In this document: positions 26,491 through 34,759 of the stretch, one piece after another | How positions within the stretch are numbered: position 1 is the stretch's first letter | How the letters are laid out: each line of letters opens with the position of its first letter | DNA from: Halosimplex halobium | GTDB taxonomy: Archaea; Halobacteriota; Halobacteria; Halobacteriales; Haloarculaceae | Assembly (NCBI RefSeq): GCF_051414055.1 | Contig: NZ_JBLKNX010000001.1 | Coordinates: 433,413-497,412, forward strand | Direction of reading: 5' to 3' | DNA length: 64,000 bases | Translations under genes and position numbers: made by a program | Notes under the pieces: generated by a model | Database searches by the model: none | Seen by the model: the letters and a program-made list of their open reading frames with translations, nothing else | Told to the model about the DNA's origin: nothing

Positions 26491-27729
26491 TCAGAAGAAC
26501 GTCCGCAGGTACACCCGCTCGGGCGGGAACAGCGCCGCGAGGTCGTCGACGACCGACTCCTCGGCCACCGAGAGCCCGCCGACGCGGCGGGCGGTCGCGG
26601 CGTCGTGATAGCCGACCACGAGCTGCGAGAGCGTCCCCACGTCGAGGGTCGCGTCCGCCTCGGCCGCCGGCTCGTCGACGGCCGCGCACTCGCTCGACCC
26701 GTCTTCGACGGTCAGTCGGAACACGCCGTCGTTCCACTCGGCTGTCCCGTCGGTCACGGCGAGGGCGAGGTCGGCGCTCGCGTCGTCGGGGTAGGGACAG
26801 GCCGCCAGCGCGTCCGTCACGTCGACGACGCGGACCATCGGGCCCGTCGACACCTCGCAGTCGACCGCCTCGGGGTCGTCGACGAGGTCGAGGAGATCCG
26901 TCCGGCCCTCGCGCTCGAACTGCACTTCGGTCACCTGCGAGTCGTGGTCGGCGAGGAAGCCCAGCAACCCGAGCCACGCCTCGTGGTCGACGGCGGCCGT
27001 ATCGTCGACGGTGAGTCGGCGCTCGCCGAACCCCTCGCCGGCGTCCGCGAAACTGTAGACGAGATACCCCACGGGCTCGCCCGCCCGCTCCCAGACGGAC
27101 GCCCACGGGCGGTCGTCGCTCCCCTCCGCGAGGACGCGCTCGCGCCACCACGTCTCCGAGCGCCGCCGGAGCGCGAGCGTCGTCGCCTCGGCGGCCGCCT
27201 CGTGGACCGACTGGAGGGTGCGCCACTCGTCGGGGTCGACCGGGCGCGCGCGGCCGTCGGCTTCCCCGCGGGCGAACGACAGCTGGGCCGGCGGGCAGGT
27301 GTATTCGCTGTACGTGTTGGCTGTCGCCCAGCCGAACTGCTCGTAGTACGCCCGCGAGAACGGCCACAGCGCGGCCAGGGGGTACTCGCCGCGCCACCGC
27401 TCCAGCGCGTCGTCGACCAGCGCGCGGACGTGCCCCGCCCGCCGGTGTTCCGGCGGCGTCGCGACGGCGGCCAGGCCGGCGAGCGGGACCCACTCGCCGC
27501 GGAGGGTCGCCCGGAAGTCGTAGTGGCCGCAGACGGCGAGGAGTTCGTCGCCGGCGACGGCTCCGTACCGGTCGGCGATCCGCTCGGGCTCGTCGTCGTA
27601 GGTCTGTGGCCCGTCCTCCGGCGAGAAGGCGTAGTCGACGATCCGCCGGAACTCGGCGAAGCGGTCGGCCGACAGCGGTCGTACCGTGGCGCTCGCGTCG
27701 TCGGTGTCGCCGGTGCCGTCGCCCGTCAT
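26491..27729 (-). CDS. GNAT acetyltransferase of the Eis family
   Basis: A 412-residue three-part acetyltransferase. The N-terminal GNAT domain has AGLAAVATPPEHRRAGHVRALV, whose R-R-x-G-H segment is the acetyl-CoA loop, and WPFSRAYYEQFGW. A second GNAT-like domain follows (residues 170-290), and the C-terminal 100 residues form an SCP2-like domain (FRLTVEDGSSECA, LSVAEESVVDDLAALFPPE), as in Eis. The C-terminal aromatic residues of this family supply the catalytic carboxylate. The start overlaps the stop of the exonuclease-family gene by four bases, making a two-gene operon. Substrate probably a small amine, unknown here. Confidence 0.85.
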   Translation of the reverse strand: MTGDGTGDTDDASATVRPLSADRFAEFRRIVDYAFSPEDGPQTYDDEPERIADRYGAVAGDELLAVCGHYDFRATLRGEWVPLAGLAAVATPPEHRRAGHVRALVDDALERWRGEYPLAALWPFSRAYYEQFGWATANTYSEYTCPPAQLSFARGEADGRARPVDPDEWRTLQSVHEAAAEATTLALRRRSETWWRERVLAEGSDDRPWASVWERAGEPVGYLVYSFADAGEGFGERRLTVDDTAAVDHEAWLGLLGFLADHDSQVTEVQFEREGRTDLLDLVDDPEAVDCEVSTGPMVRVVDVTDALAACPYPDDASADLALAVTDGTAEWNDGVFRLTVEDGSSECAAVDEPAAEADATLDVGTLSQLVVGYHDAATARRVGGLSVAEESVVDDLAALFPPERVYLRTFF

Positions 27730-28508
27730 ACTCTCCCGTTCTCGAACTCCAGGACGACGGGGCGGTGGTCGGAGACCTGCACGTCGATCACGTCACAGCG
27801 GGTGGGTTCGATGTCGGGGGAGGCGAGGAAGAAATCGAGGGTGCGCGTCTCGGAGACCAGGCTGTCGAGCGGGCGCTTGGGCACCGTCTCGCCGGGGTCG
27901 TGGAGGACCAGCCCCGTCTCTTCGAGGGCGGTTTCGACCTCCTCGAGGCCGTCGTAGGCGTTGAAGTCGCCGGCGACGACGACGCGCTCGCGCTCGGCGA
28001 CGATGGCGGCGATCTCGTCGAGTTGCTTGCGGCGGCCGCGGCCGCTCATCGCGAGGTGGACCGCGAAGATGGACAGGTCGCCGATGCGGACCTCGGTGAC
28101 GAGCCGCTTGGGGCCGGTCTCGAGGTAGTGGGCCTCGATGGTGGCGTCGATGTCGTCGCGGACGAGCAGGCCGTTCGAGAGATGCGAGAGCACGGGGAGT
28201 CGCCCGAGGACGTTGCCGTCGCCGTACTTGGCGTCGGCGCGGGCGTGGTAGGCCAGCCCGCGGTCGGTCAGCGCCTCCGCGAGGCGGGTGACCTGCCCCT
28301 CGGTCATGGTGCGGGCCGAGCCCTGGTCGACCTCCAGCAGGCAGACCACGTCCGGGCGCTCGTCGGCGATCACGTCGACGAGGCGCTCGGTGGCCCGCTG
28401 TTCGGCGGCGTCGTCGCCGAGCATCGCCCGGTGGGGTTTCAGCGCGTACTCACGCAGCGATCCGTCGTAGTCGAGCAGGTAGCCGGCGTTACACGAGAGT
28501 ATCTTCAC
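27726..28508 (-). CDS. endonuclease/exonuclease/phosphatase family protein
   Basis: A 260-residue metal-dependent phosphoesterase of the EEP fold. Catalytic elements seen in order: CNAGY near the N-terminus, CLLEVDQG (metal-binding Glu), IFAVHLAMSG (catalytic His), VVAGDFNAYD (Asp/Asn) and VSDHRPVVLE (Asp-His pair). No signal peptide, so it acts in the cytoplasm; substrate may be nucleic acid, nucleotide or phospholipid headgroup. First gene of an operon with the Eis-like acetyltransferase (ATGA overlap). Confidence 0.85.
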   Translation of the reverse strand: MKILSCNAGYLLDYDGSLREYALKPHRAMLGDDAAEQRATERLVDVIADERPDVVCLLEVDQGSARTMTEGQVTRLAEALTDRGLAYHARADAKYGDGNVLGRLPVLSHLSNGLLVRDDIDATIEAHYLETGPKRLVTEVRIGDLSIFAVHLAMSGRGRRKQLDEIAAIVAERERVVVAGDFNAYDGLEEVETALEETGLVLHDPGETVPKRPLDSLVSETRTLDFFLASPDIEPTRCDVIDVQVSDHRPVVLEFENGRV

Positions 28509-28748
28509 ACGTTCTCCGTCGCCGTTGGGGCGACCGACCGTCCGTTGGAGGGACTGAGCCGGGATGAGGGTATAAAGGCGGCGGTGATCTGTCGGCGGAG
28601 GAGGGCGTCGGCGCCCCGACGCGGAGGCGCGGCTGGCGAGAAGCGAAACGCGGGTCGGGTACCGCGCCCGCCGCGGCGACGGGGCGGCGGCGACGGGGCG
28701 GCGGTGAGCGACCCGCCGGGAGCGACTGTGGGTCGACGCGGTGTCGGG

Positions 28749-30122
28749 TTAGAAGGTCTCGAGGTACCGGTCGAGTTCCCAGTCGGAGACGTCGACGCGG
28801 TAGTCGTCGAACTCCTGGGTCTTCGCCTCGACGAAGTTCTCGTAGACGTGCTCGCCGAGGGCGTCCTGGACGACCTCGTCGGACTCGAGGGCGTCGAGGG
28901 CCTCGCCGAGGTTCGTCGGCAGCGTGTCGATGCCGTACTCCTCGCGTTTCTCCTCGTCGAACTCGTAGATGTTCTCGCGGACCGGGTCGTCGCAGTCGAG
29001 GCCGCGCTCGATGCCGTCGAGGCCGGCGTGGATCAGCGCGGCGAAGGCGAGATAGGGGTTACACGACGGGTCCGGGAAGCGCGCCTCGATGCGGGAGGCG
29101 GCGGGGACGCGCGCGGCGGGCTTGCGGATGAGCGCCGAGCGGTTCCGGTCGGACCAGGCGACGTAGACGGGCGCCTCGTAGCCCGGGACCAGGCGCTTGT
29201 AGGAGTTGACGGTCGGGTTCGTGACGGCCGCGATGGCGGGCGCGTGTTCGAGGATGCCGGCGGTGAACTGCTTGGCCGTCTCGCTCAGGTCGAACTCGTC
29301 GTCGCCGTCGTGGAAGGCGTTCTCGCCGTCCTCCGTGAACAGCGAGAGGTGGGTGTGCATGCCCGACCCGTTGATGCGCGGGATCGGCTTGGGCATGAAG
29401 GTGGCGTGGAGGTCGTGCTCGGCGGCGATGGCACGGACCACGGCGCGGAAGGTGGCGACGTTGTCGGCCGTCGACAGCGCGTCGTCGTAGGTGAAGTTGA
29501 TCTCGTGTTGGCCCTGTGCGACCTCGTGGTGGGAGGCCTCGATGTCGAAGCCCATGTCCTCCAGCCCGAAGATGATGTCCCGGCGCACGTCCTGGGCGAG
29601 GTCCTTGGGCGCGAGGTCGAAGTAGCCGCCGGCGTCGTTGGTCTTCGTCGTCGCGCGACCCTCCTCGTCCTCCTCGAAGAGGAAGAACTCGGGCTCGGGC
29701 GCGGCGTTGACGGTGTAGCCCATGTCCTCGGCGCGCTGGATGGCGCGCTTGAGCACCCCGCGCGGGTCGCCGGAGAACGGCTGGCCGCTGGAGGTGTCGA
29801 TGACGTCACAGATGAGCCGGCCGGCGGCGCTGTCGTCGTCGTTGCGCCACGGCAGGACGGCGAACGTCGACGGGTCCGGGTCCAGGCGCATGTCCGACTC
29901 CTGGATGCGGACGAAGCCGTTGATCGACGACCCGTCGAAGTAGATACCCTCTGTGAACGCCTTCTCGGCCTGGTCGGCCGGAATCGAGACGTTCTTGACC
30001 GTCCCCAGAATGTCCGTGAACTGCAGCCGCAGGAAGTCGACGTTCTGCTCCTCGATCTCGTCGAGTACGTCCTGTGCCTCGGCGGAGAGACCCCCGTCCG
30101 GTTTCGCGTTTTCGCTTGTCAT
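28749..30122 (-). CDS. glnA: glutamine synthetase, type I
   Basis: Makes glutamine from glutamate, ammonia and ATP, the entry point of ammonium assimilation. The 457-residue protein has the GS signature FDGSSINGF, the metal/substrate segments PEPEFFLFEEDEEG and HHEVAQGQHEINF, the ATP-binding loop KPIPRINGSGMHTHLSLF and RIEARFPDPSCNPYLAFAAL. ATG 30120-30122 (MTSENAKPDG) is preferred; a GTG four codons upstream is possible. The promoter has a palindrome between TATA and start, and an Lrp-type regulator is divergent, a conserved haloarchaeal arrangement that suggests nitrogen-responsive control. Confidence 0.96.
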   Translation of the reverse strand: MTSENAKPDGGLSAEAQDVLDEIEEQNVDFLRLQFTDILGTVKNVSIPADQAEKAFTEGIYFDGSSINGFVRIQESDMRLDPDPSTFAVLPWRNDDDSAAGRLICDVIDTSSGQPFSGDPRGVLKRAIQRAEDMGYTVNAAPEPEFFLFEEDEEGRATTKTNDAGGYFDLAPKDLAQDVRRDIIFGLEDMGFDIEASHHEVAQGQHEINFTYDDALSTADNVATFRAVVRAIAAEHDLHATFMPKPIPRINGSGMHTHLSLFTEDGENAFHDGDDEFDLSETAKQFTAGILEHAPAIAAVTNPTVNSYKRLVPGYEAPVYVAWSDRNRSALIRKPAARVPAASRIEARFPDPSCNPYLAFAALIHAGLDGIERGLDCDDPVRENIYEFDEEKREEYGIDTLPTNLGEALDALESDEVVQDALGEHVYENFVEAKTQEFDDYRVDVSDWELDRYLETF

Positions 30123-30139
30123 TGTTATCGACACCTGAA

Positions 30140-30149
30140 GGGTATACCC
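30140..30149. promoter_or_regulatory. palindromic operator candidate in the glnA promoter
   Basis: GGGTATACCC is a perfect 10-bp palindrome lying between the glnA TATA element and the start codon, at or just before the expected transcription start. This is a typical repressor site. The neighbouring Lrp protein or another nitrogen regulator could bind it; which one is not shown by the sequence. Confidence 0.5.
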
Positions 30150-30150
30150 A

Positions 30151-30161
30151 TAGTATTAAAA
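30151..30161 (-). promoter_or_regulatory. TATA element of glnA
   Basis: On the minus strand TTTTAATACTA lies about 34 bases before the ATG of glnA and gives an expected transcription start near 30130, so the leader is short. Confidence 0.6.
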
Positions 30162-30202
30162 TCCTACCCATCTGCGCAAATCTTCCCCTTCGAGAGACGG
30201 AA

Positions 30203-30211
30203 TTGTATATT
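30203..30211 (+). promoter_or_regulatory. TATA element of lrp
   Basis: TTGTATATT lies about 43 bases before ATG 30250. It sits inside an imperfect inverted repeat GAATT...AATTC (about 30200-30221) that could serve Lrp autoregulation. Confidence 0.55.
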
Positions 30212-30249
30212 CGTAAAATTCTAATGCCCCGGTGTCGTCTGTGGACGTA

Positions 30250-30705
30250 ATGACGTACGAAAATCTGGACCGCAAGTTGGTAAATGCGCTGCTGGGCGAC
30301 GGGCGGGCGAGCCTGCGCAGCCTCGGCGAGGACCTCGACGTGTCGGTGACGACCGTGTCGAACCACCTCTCGGACCTGGAGGAGGACGGCATCATCGAGG
30401 GGTACACCCCGAAGGTCGACTACGACAAGCTCGGCTACGACGTGACCGCCATCCTCCAGCTGAAGATCGAGGGCAGCTCCCTCCCGGAGGTCACCGACTC
30501 GCTGCGCGAGCACGACCAGATGATCTCCGTCTACGAGGTGACCGGCGACTACGACATCATCGCCATCGGCAAGTTCACCGACACGGACGGCATGAACGAG
30601 CATATCAAGGAGCTGCTCGTCGACCCCGAGATCAAGGAATCCAACACGAGCGTCGTGCTCAACGCCGCCTCCGAGCACGAGCAGTTCGAACTCGAGACCG
30701 AGTAG
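30250..30705 (+). CDS. lrp: Lrp/AsnC family transcriptional regulator
   Basis: A 151-residue Lrp-type regulator with an N-terminal helix-turn-helix (LVNALLGDGRASLRSLGEDL and VTTVSNHLSDLEEDGIIEGY) and a C-terminal RAM effector/oligomerisation domain (AILQLKIEG, ISVYEVTGDYDIIAIGKF). It is divergent from glnA with about 127 bases between starts. In haloarchaea this family member is commonly linked to glnA and influences glutamine synthetase expression. ATG 30250 is chosen; GTG 30232 is an alternative that would make the transcript leaderless. Confidence 0.92.
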   Translation: MTYENLDRKLVNALLGDGRASLRSLGEDLDVSVTTVSNHLSDLEEDGIIEGYTPKVDYDKLGYDVTAILQLKIEGSSLPEVTDSLREHDQMISVYEVTGDYDIIAIGKFTDTDGMNEHIKELLVDPEIKESNTSVVLNAASEHEQFELETE

Positions 30706-30972
30706 CTCGACGCCGCGCAGCGAACAGTCGCGCCCGCGCCGGACGGCGTGTACCCACCGGGTGTGGGTGGCGCGATTACCACCGGTTTTCCACTCTCGTA
30801 GCGACCGCCAGCGTCCCGTAGAGCGGTCTCGGGTTCTCGTGGACGAGCGGATGCCCCGGTGCGACACGCGACCGTAGCGGCCGCTGGCCGGTCGAAAACG
30901 GAGAATCGCGGACTGCGATGGTTCGGGAGCCGCAGCGGTCGGCGGGCGGTTCGAGGGTCGGCGGGTAAGCGT

Positions 30973-31113
30973 CCGCGCGCCGACGGCGCGCGGTTCACCG
31001 GACGCGAGGGAGCGAAGCGACCGGGGCGTCCGGCTTTTTTCCCCAAGTTTTTGCGACGGAGGATTCCCGCAGGCGCGCGAAGCGCGCCGAGGAACTCTCC
31101 GTCGCAAAAAGTG
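30973..31113. repeat. structured intergenic repeat, copy C
   Basis: A composite palindromic element: hairpin 1 at 30973-30993 (CCGCGCGCC/GGCGCGCGG), the constant GGTTCACC, hairpin 2 (CCGGACG/CGTCCGG, about 30998-31033), the constant CTTTTTTCCCC block, and a long hairpin 3 at 31047-31110 whose outer stem TTTTTGCGACGGAG pairs with CTCCGTCGCAAAAA and whose inner stem is GGCGCGC/GCGCGCC. Two related copies flank the RelBE pair at 46.6-47.6 kb with different stem sequences. It sits directly after the thermosome stop codon. Confidence 0.75.
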
Positions 31114-31116
31114 GGC

Positions 31117-32811
31117 TCACATCATGCCGCCCATGCCGCCGCCCATGCCGCCCATGCCGCCGCCCATGCCGCCGGGCGCGCCGCCGGGGCCGCCGGGGCC
31201 GCCGGCACCCTCGTCGTCGTCGTCGGTGCCGCCGCCCTTCAGGTCGCCCGCGGCGATCACGTCGTCGATGCGGAGGATCATGACCGCGGCCTCGGTGGCG
31301 GACTCGACGGCCTGGGTCTTGACGCGGAGCGGCTCGACGACGCCGTCCTCGACCATGTCGACCACGTCGCCGGAGTAGGCGTCGAGGCCGACCTGGTGGT
31401 TACCGGAGTCGTGCTGGCTGCGCAGGTCGACCAGCGAGTCGATGGGGTCGAGCCCGGCGTTCTCGGCGAGCGTGCGCGGGACGACGTCGATGGCGTCGGC
31501 AAAGGCCTCGACGGCGAGCTGCTCGCGGCCGCCGACGGAGTCGGCGAAGTCGCGGAGCTCCAGCGCGAGGTGGGCCTCCGGGGCGCCGCCGCCGGGGAGG
31601 ACCTGCCCGTCTTCGAGCGTGACCGAGACGACGCCCAGCGAGTCCTCGATGGCGCGCTCGACCTCGTCGGCGACGTGCTCGGTGCCGCCGCGGAGGATCA
31701 TCGTGACGGCCTTGGCGTCCTCGACCTCCTCGACGAAGATGCGCTCGTCGCCGGCGACGTCCTTCTGGGCGACGCTGCCCGCGAAGCCCAGATCGTCGGC
31801 GGTGATGTCGTCGATGTTCGAGACGATGCGGGCGCCCGTCGACCGGGAGAGCGCCTTCATGTCGGACTTCTTCGCGCGGCGCACTGCCAGAATACCCTCC
31901 TGGGCGAGGTAGTGCTGGGCCATGTCGTCGATGCCCTTCTGGCAGATGACGACGTCGGCGCCGGCGTCTTTGAGCTTGTCGACGTACTCCTTGAGCTGCT
32001 CCTCCTCCTGGTCGAGGAACTGCTGGAGCTGGTCGGGGTCGGTGACGTTGACCTCGGTGTCGAGCTCGGTCTCGGGCACCTCGATGGCGGTGTCGAGCAG
32101 CGCCACGTCGGCGTCCTCGACGGCGTAGGGCATGTTCTCGTGGACGCGCTCCTTGTCGATGATGACGCCCTCGACGAGCTCGGACTCGTCGATGGAGCCG
32201 CCGACGACGGTCTCGAGCTGGATGTTGTCCGTGTCGACGCCCTCCTCGTCGGCGACGGACTGGACGGCGTCGACGACGAGCGAGGAGAGGGTGTCCTTGG
32301 CGTTCTCGGCGCCCTTGCCGGTCATGGCGGTGGCGGCGATGGACTCCAGAATTTCGGTGTCGTCGGCGTCGACCTCGATAGCGATGTCCTCGAGGGCCTC
32401 CTTGGCCTTCTCGGCGGCCTGGCGGTAGCCCTGCGCGAGGATGGTGGCGTGGATGTCCTGGTCGAGCAGATCCTCGGCCTTGCCCAGCAGCTCGCCGGAG
32501 ATGACGACGGCCGTGGTCGTGCCGTCGCCGACCTCGTCCTCCTGGGTCTGGGCGACCTCGACGATCATGTTGGCCGCCGGGTGCTCGATGTCCATCTCCT
32601 CGAGGATGGTGACGCCGTCGTTGGTGACGACGACCCCGCCGGAGTCGTCGACGAGCATCTTGTCCATCCCCTTCGGACCCAGTGTGGTCCGTACGGACTC
32701 GGCCACGGCCTTCCCGGCCGTGATGTTCATGGACTGTGCGTCCTTGCCCGAGGTGCGCTGAGAGTCCTCGGACATGATGATGAGGGGCTGGTTACCCATC
32801 TGCTGAGCCAT
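31117..32811 (-). CDS. thsA: thermosome subunit (group II chaperonin)
   Basis: An archaeal Hsp60/CCT-type subunit that forms a double-ring folding chamber in the cytoplasm. The 564-residue protein has LGPKGMDKMLVDDSGGVVVTNDG, the ATPase motif QEDEVGDGTTTAVV, VLPGGGAPEAHLALELR and a C-terminal Gly/Met tail of GGM repeats, all standard. ATG 32809-32811 (MAQQMGNQPL) is supported by a TATA box about 30 bases upstream. A structured repeat lies just past the stop. Which thermosome paralogue this is cannot be told. Expression is usually heat-inducible. Confidence 0.96.
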   Translation of the reverse strand: MAQQMGNQPLIIMSEDSQRTSGKDAQSMNITAGKAVAESVRTTLGPKGMDKMLVDDSGGVVVTNDGVTILEEMDIEHPAANMIVEVAQTQEDEVGDGTTTAVVISGELLGKAEDLLDQDIHATILAQGYRQAAEKAKEALEDIAIEVDADDTEILESIAATAMTGKGAENAKDTLSSLVVDAVQSVADEEGVDTDNIQLETVVGGSIDESELVEGVIIDKERVHENMPYAVEDADVALLDTAIEVPETELDTEVNVTDPDQLQQFLDQEEEQLKEYVDKLKDAGADVVICQKGIDDMAQHYLAQEGILAVRRAKKSDMKALSRSTGARIVSNIDDITADDLGFAGSVAQKDVAGDERIFVEEVEDAKAVTMILRGGTEHVADEVERAIEDSLGVVSVTLEDGQVLPGGGAPEAHLALELRDFADSVGGREQLAVEAFADAIDVVPRTLAENAGLDPIDSLVDLRSQHDSGNHQVGLDAYSGDVVDMVEDGVVEPLRVKTQAVESATEAAVMILRIDDVIAAGDLKGGGTDDDDEGAGGPGGPGGAPGGMGGGMGGMGGGMGGMM

Positions 32812-32837
32812 AGTCAAGAGACAGGTTGATTGCGATT

Positions 32838-32848
32838 CTATATAAAAG
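32838..32848 (-). promoter_or_regulatory. TATA element of the thermosome gene
   Basis: On the minus strand CTTTTATATAG lies roughly 27-37 bases before the thermosome ATG, a strong canonical TATA box consistent with high expression. Confidence 0.7.
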
Positions 32849-32918
32849 TACCGGGTATCGGCGGGATTCCCCTCGCTGGGCCCCCGAGCGGTGTATGGCA
32901 ACCGATGTCAAAGATGTG

Positions 32919-32926
32919 TTTATATA
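32919..32926 (+). promoter_or_regulatory. TATA element of tspO
   Basis: TTTATATA predicts a start of transcription near 32950, before the tspO start codon candidates. It is divergent from the thermosome promoter. Confidence 0.6.
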
Positions 32927-32989
32927 CGATAGCGGAGAGCACCGGCGGCGTGACGGACAGGTATCGTCGACGGCGTGAGGGGGACACGT

Positions 32990-33556
32990 ATGGCCGTGGA
33001 GCGTGTACACGAGACAATGGCAGAAACACGAGCACTCGGTGCCGACCAGGAAGGCCGCCGGCCGGCGGTCGCGGTCGTCGCCGGGGTCGTGGCGGTCAAC
33101 CTCGTCGGCGCCGCGCCGGCGGTGCTGTCCGGGCCGGGGTCGCCGTGGTTTCAGACACTCGTGAAACCCGCTATCTACCCGCCACCGTGGCTGTTCGGCG
33201 TCGTCTGGACGCTCCTCTTTACACTGATGGGCGTCGCTCTCGCGCTCGTGTGGCTGGCCGACGGGGGTGGGACGGTCGAGGAGAGTCGGAGCAGCGACGG
33301 CTGGACCGACCGCCGCGTCGCGCTCGCCGCGTTCGCCGGCCAGATGGTCCTCAACGTCGCGTGGACGCCCGCCTTCTTCGCCGCGGAGAACCTGCTCGCG
33401 GGACTGGTCGTGATCGTCGCCCTGTGGCCCGCGGTCGCCGTTACTATCCGGGCCTTCGACCGCGTCGACCGCCGTGCGGCCGCGCTGCTGGTGCCGTATC
33501 TCGTCTGGGTCACCTTCGCCGCGGTGCTGAACTACCGGTTCCTGGCGCTGAACTGA
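32990..33556 (+). CDS. tspO: TspO/MBR family membrane protein
   Basis: A five-helix TspO-type protein. In bacteria and archaea these bind porphyrins and respond to oxygen, light or stress. The family motifs WFQTLVKPAIYPPPWLFGVVWTLLF (tryptophan-rich helix 2), LNVAWTPAFFA (asparagine-tryptophan motif of helix 4) and VPYLVWVTFAAVLNY of helix 5 are present. The charged insert between helices 2 and 3 is longer than usual. ATG 32990 follows the predicted transcription start; ATG 33017 would drop nine residues and is also possible. Confidence 0.9.
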   Translation: MAVERVHETMAETRALGADQEGRRPAVAVVAGVVAVNLVGAAPAVLSGPGSPWFQTLVKPAIYPPPWLFGVVWTLLFTLMGVALALVWLADGGGTVEESRSSDGWTDRRVALAAFAGQMVLNVAWTPAFFAAENLLAGLVVIVALWPAVAVTIRAFDRVDRRAAALLVPYLVWVTFAAVLNYRFLALN

Positions 33557-33590
33557 GAGTCCAGTGGCCGGAGCCGAACTACACGGCCGC

Positions 33591-34757
33591 TCAGAGCAGA
33601 TTCTGCCGGATGTATTCGTCGACGACCTCCCCGTCGAGGTCGTCAAGTGTGTCCAGCGCGCCGTCGACCGAGGCCAGATCGTCGTCGAGATCGTCCTGCT
33701 GGGCGACTCGCCCCAGCGAGAGTAACAACTGGTGTTTGTTCACGTCCGTATCGAGGGCCATCACTTTCGTCACGACGTTCTCGTCGTCGGGACCGTCCAG
33801 ACGGACGAACGACGGTGGAATCGCCTCGTGCAGCAACGCCGACGCGTGTTCGTCGGTGTGTGGCTCCCGGGGAATCTCCGCCAGCATCGCCTGGATCAGG
33901 TCGAGCTGGTCGTCGTGCTTTTCGTCGACGACGTTGCGAACGAACGCGTTGTCGTCGACTCGCCGGAGGTTCCGCTCGTCGTCGACGCGAACCCGACGAA
34001 GGCGGAGCACGTCGTTCGTGAACTCACCGGAGATATCGTCCGGCTCGACCCCTACGTCCGCACCGTACTCACCAGATTCGAGATCGGCGAACGGGTCGGA
34101 GAGACCGACCGTCTGGCCGGAGTCTTCGTGGTCGACGAACTCCGCATGGTCGAGGTACTCGGCGTCGGTCGGGGGCTGCCACGGCCCACCCAGCCAGTCC
34201 GACGGTGCATCGGCGACGACGAATTTGTCCCCCGCGAGCGTTGCCGTATACCACGGATCGGGGTCAAACATGGAATCGGCTCCGCCGAATTCGTCTACGA
34301 GTTCTCCAGAGTAGACGGCGAGCCGCGGGAGCTCCTCGATCCCGTCGACGAGCGGTTTATCGTGCGGCATGGCGTTCCGACTTTCGGGGTTATATATCGG
34401 CGCATAATCGGCGTCCAGTGCGACCGAGAGACGGCACAGTAGCTCAAAGATCGCTTCCAACAAGTCCCGATAGTCGCCGTCGTTGTCGACCTCCGAACCG
34501 TAGAGGCTATCCCCAATCGCAATTCGTAGGACGGGTGTGGTCGGTTTTCGGTCCTCTGTCAAGGTAAAGAAGAAGCTGAATCCAGACTCGCCGTACGTAA
34601 TGTCGAGAACCGGTGCATCGTCCGAGCTCGCGACTGGGTCCACCTCAGCAGAGCCGACATCGAAACCGAGCGATTCAGCGACCTCGAGCGTCTCCTCTTT
34701 GACCTCCGCTGGCGGGTAGGACACGTGAAACTCCATGACTGCGAGACCATGAACCAT
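33591..34757 (-). CDS. putative immunity protein paired with the truncated toxin-like gene
   Basis: A strongly acidic 388-residue cytosolic protein without a recognised family. Residues 8-120 form an alpha/beta part with SGFSFFFTLTEDRKPTTPVL; the middle has ALDADYAPIYNPESRN and DPDPWYTATLAGDKFVV; the C-terminal third (FTNDVLRLRRVRVDD to DEYIRQNLL) is charged and helical. ATG 34757 starts two bases after the TGA of the toxin-like frame, implying translational coupling; ATG 34736 (MEFHVSYPPAEV) is an alternative. The gene is visibly A/T-richer than the core genes. Immunity function is inferred from position, coupling and acidity only. Confidence 0.45.
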   Translation of the reverse strand: MVHGLAVMEFHVSYPPAEVKEETLEVAESLGFDVGSAEVDPVASSDDAPVLDITYGESGFSFFFTLTEDRKPTTPVLRIAIGDSLYGSEVDNDGDYRDLLEAIFELLCRLSVALDADYAPIYNPESRNAMPHDKPLVDGIEELPRLAVYSGELVDEFGGADSMFDPDPWYTATLAGDKFVVADAPSDWLGGPWQPPTDAEYLDHAEFVDHEDSGQTVGLSDPFADLESGEYGADVGVEPDDISGEFTNDVLRLRRVRVDDERNLRRVDDNAFVRNVVDEKHDDQLDLIQAMLAEIPREPHTDEHASALLHEAIPPSFVRLDGPDDENVVTKVMALDTDVNKHQLLLSLGRVAQQDDLDDDLASVDGALDTLDDLDGEVVDEYIRQNLL

Positions 34758-34759
34758 TG

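Noticed and set aside
31120..31200. Short tandem GCCGCCCATGCC-type repeat as a CRISPR or microsatellite
   Set aside because: It encodes the Gly/Met tail of the thermosome, a normal feature of this family.
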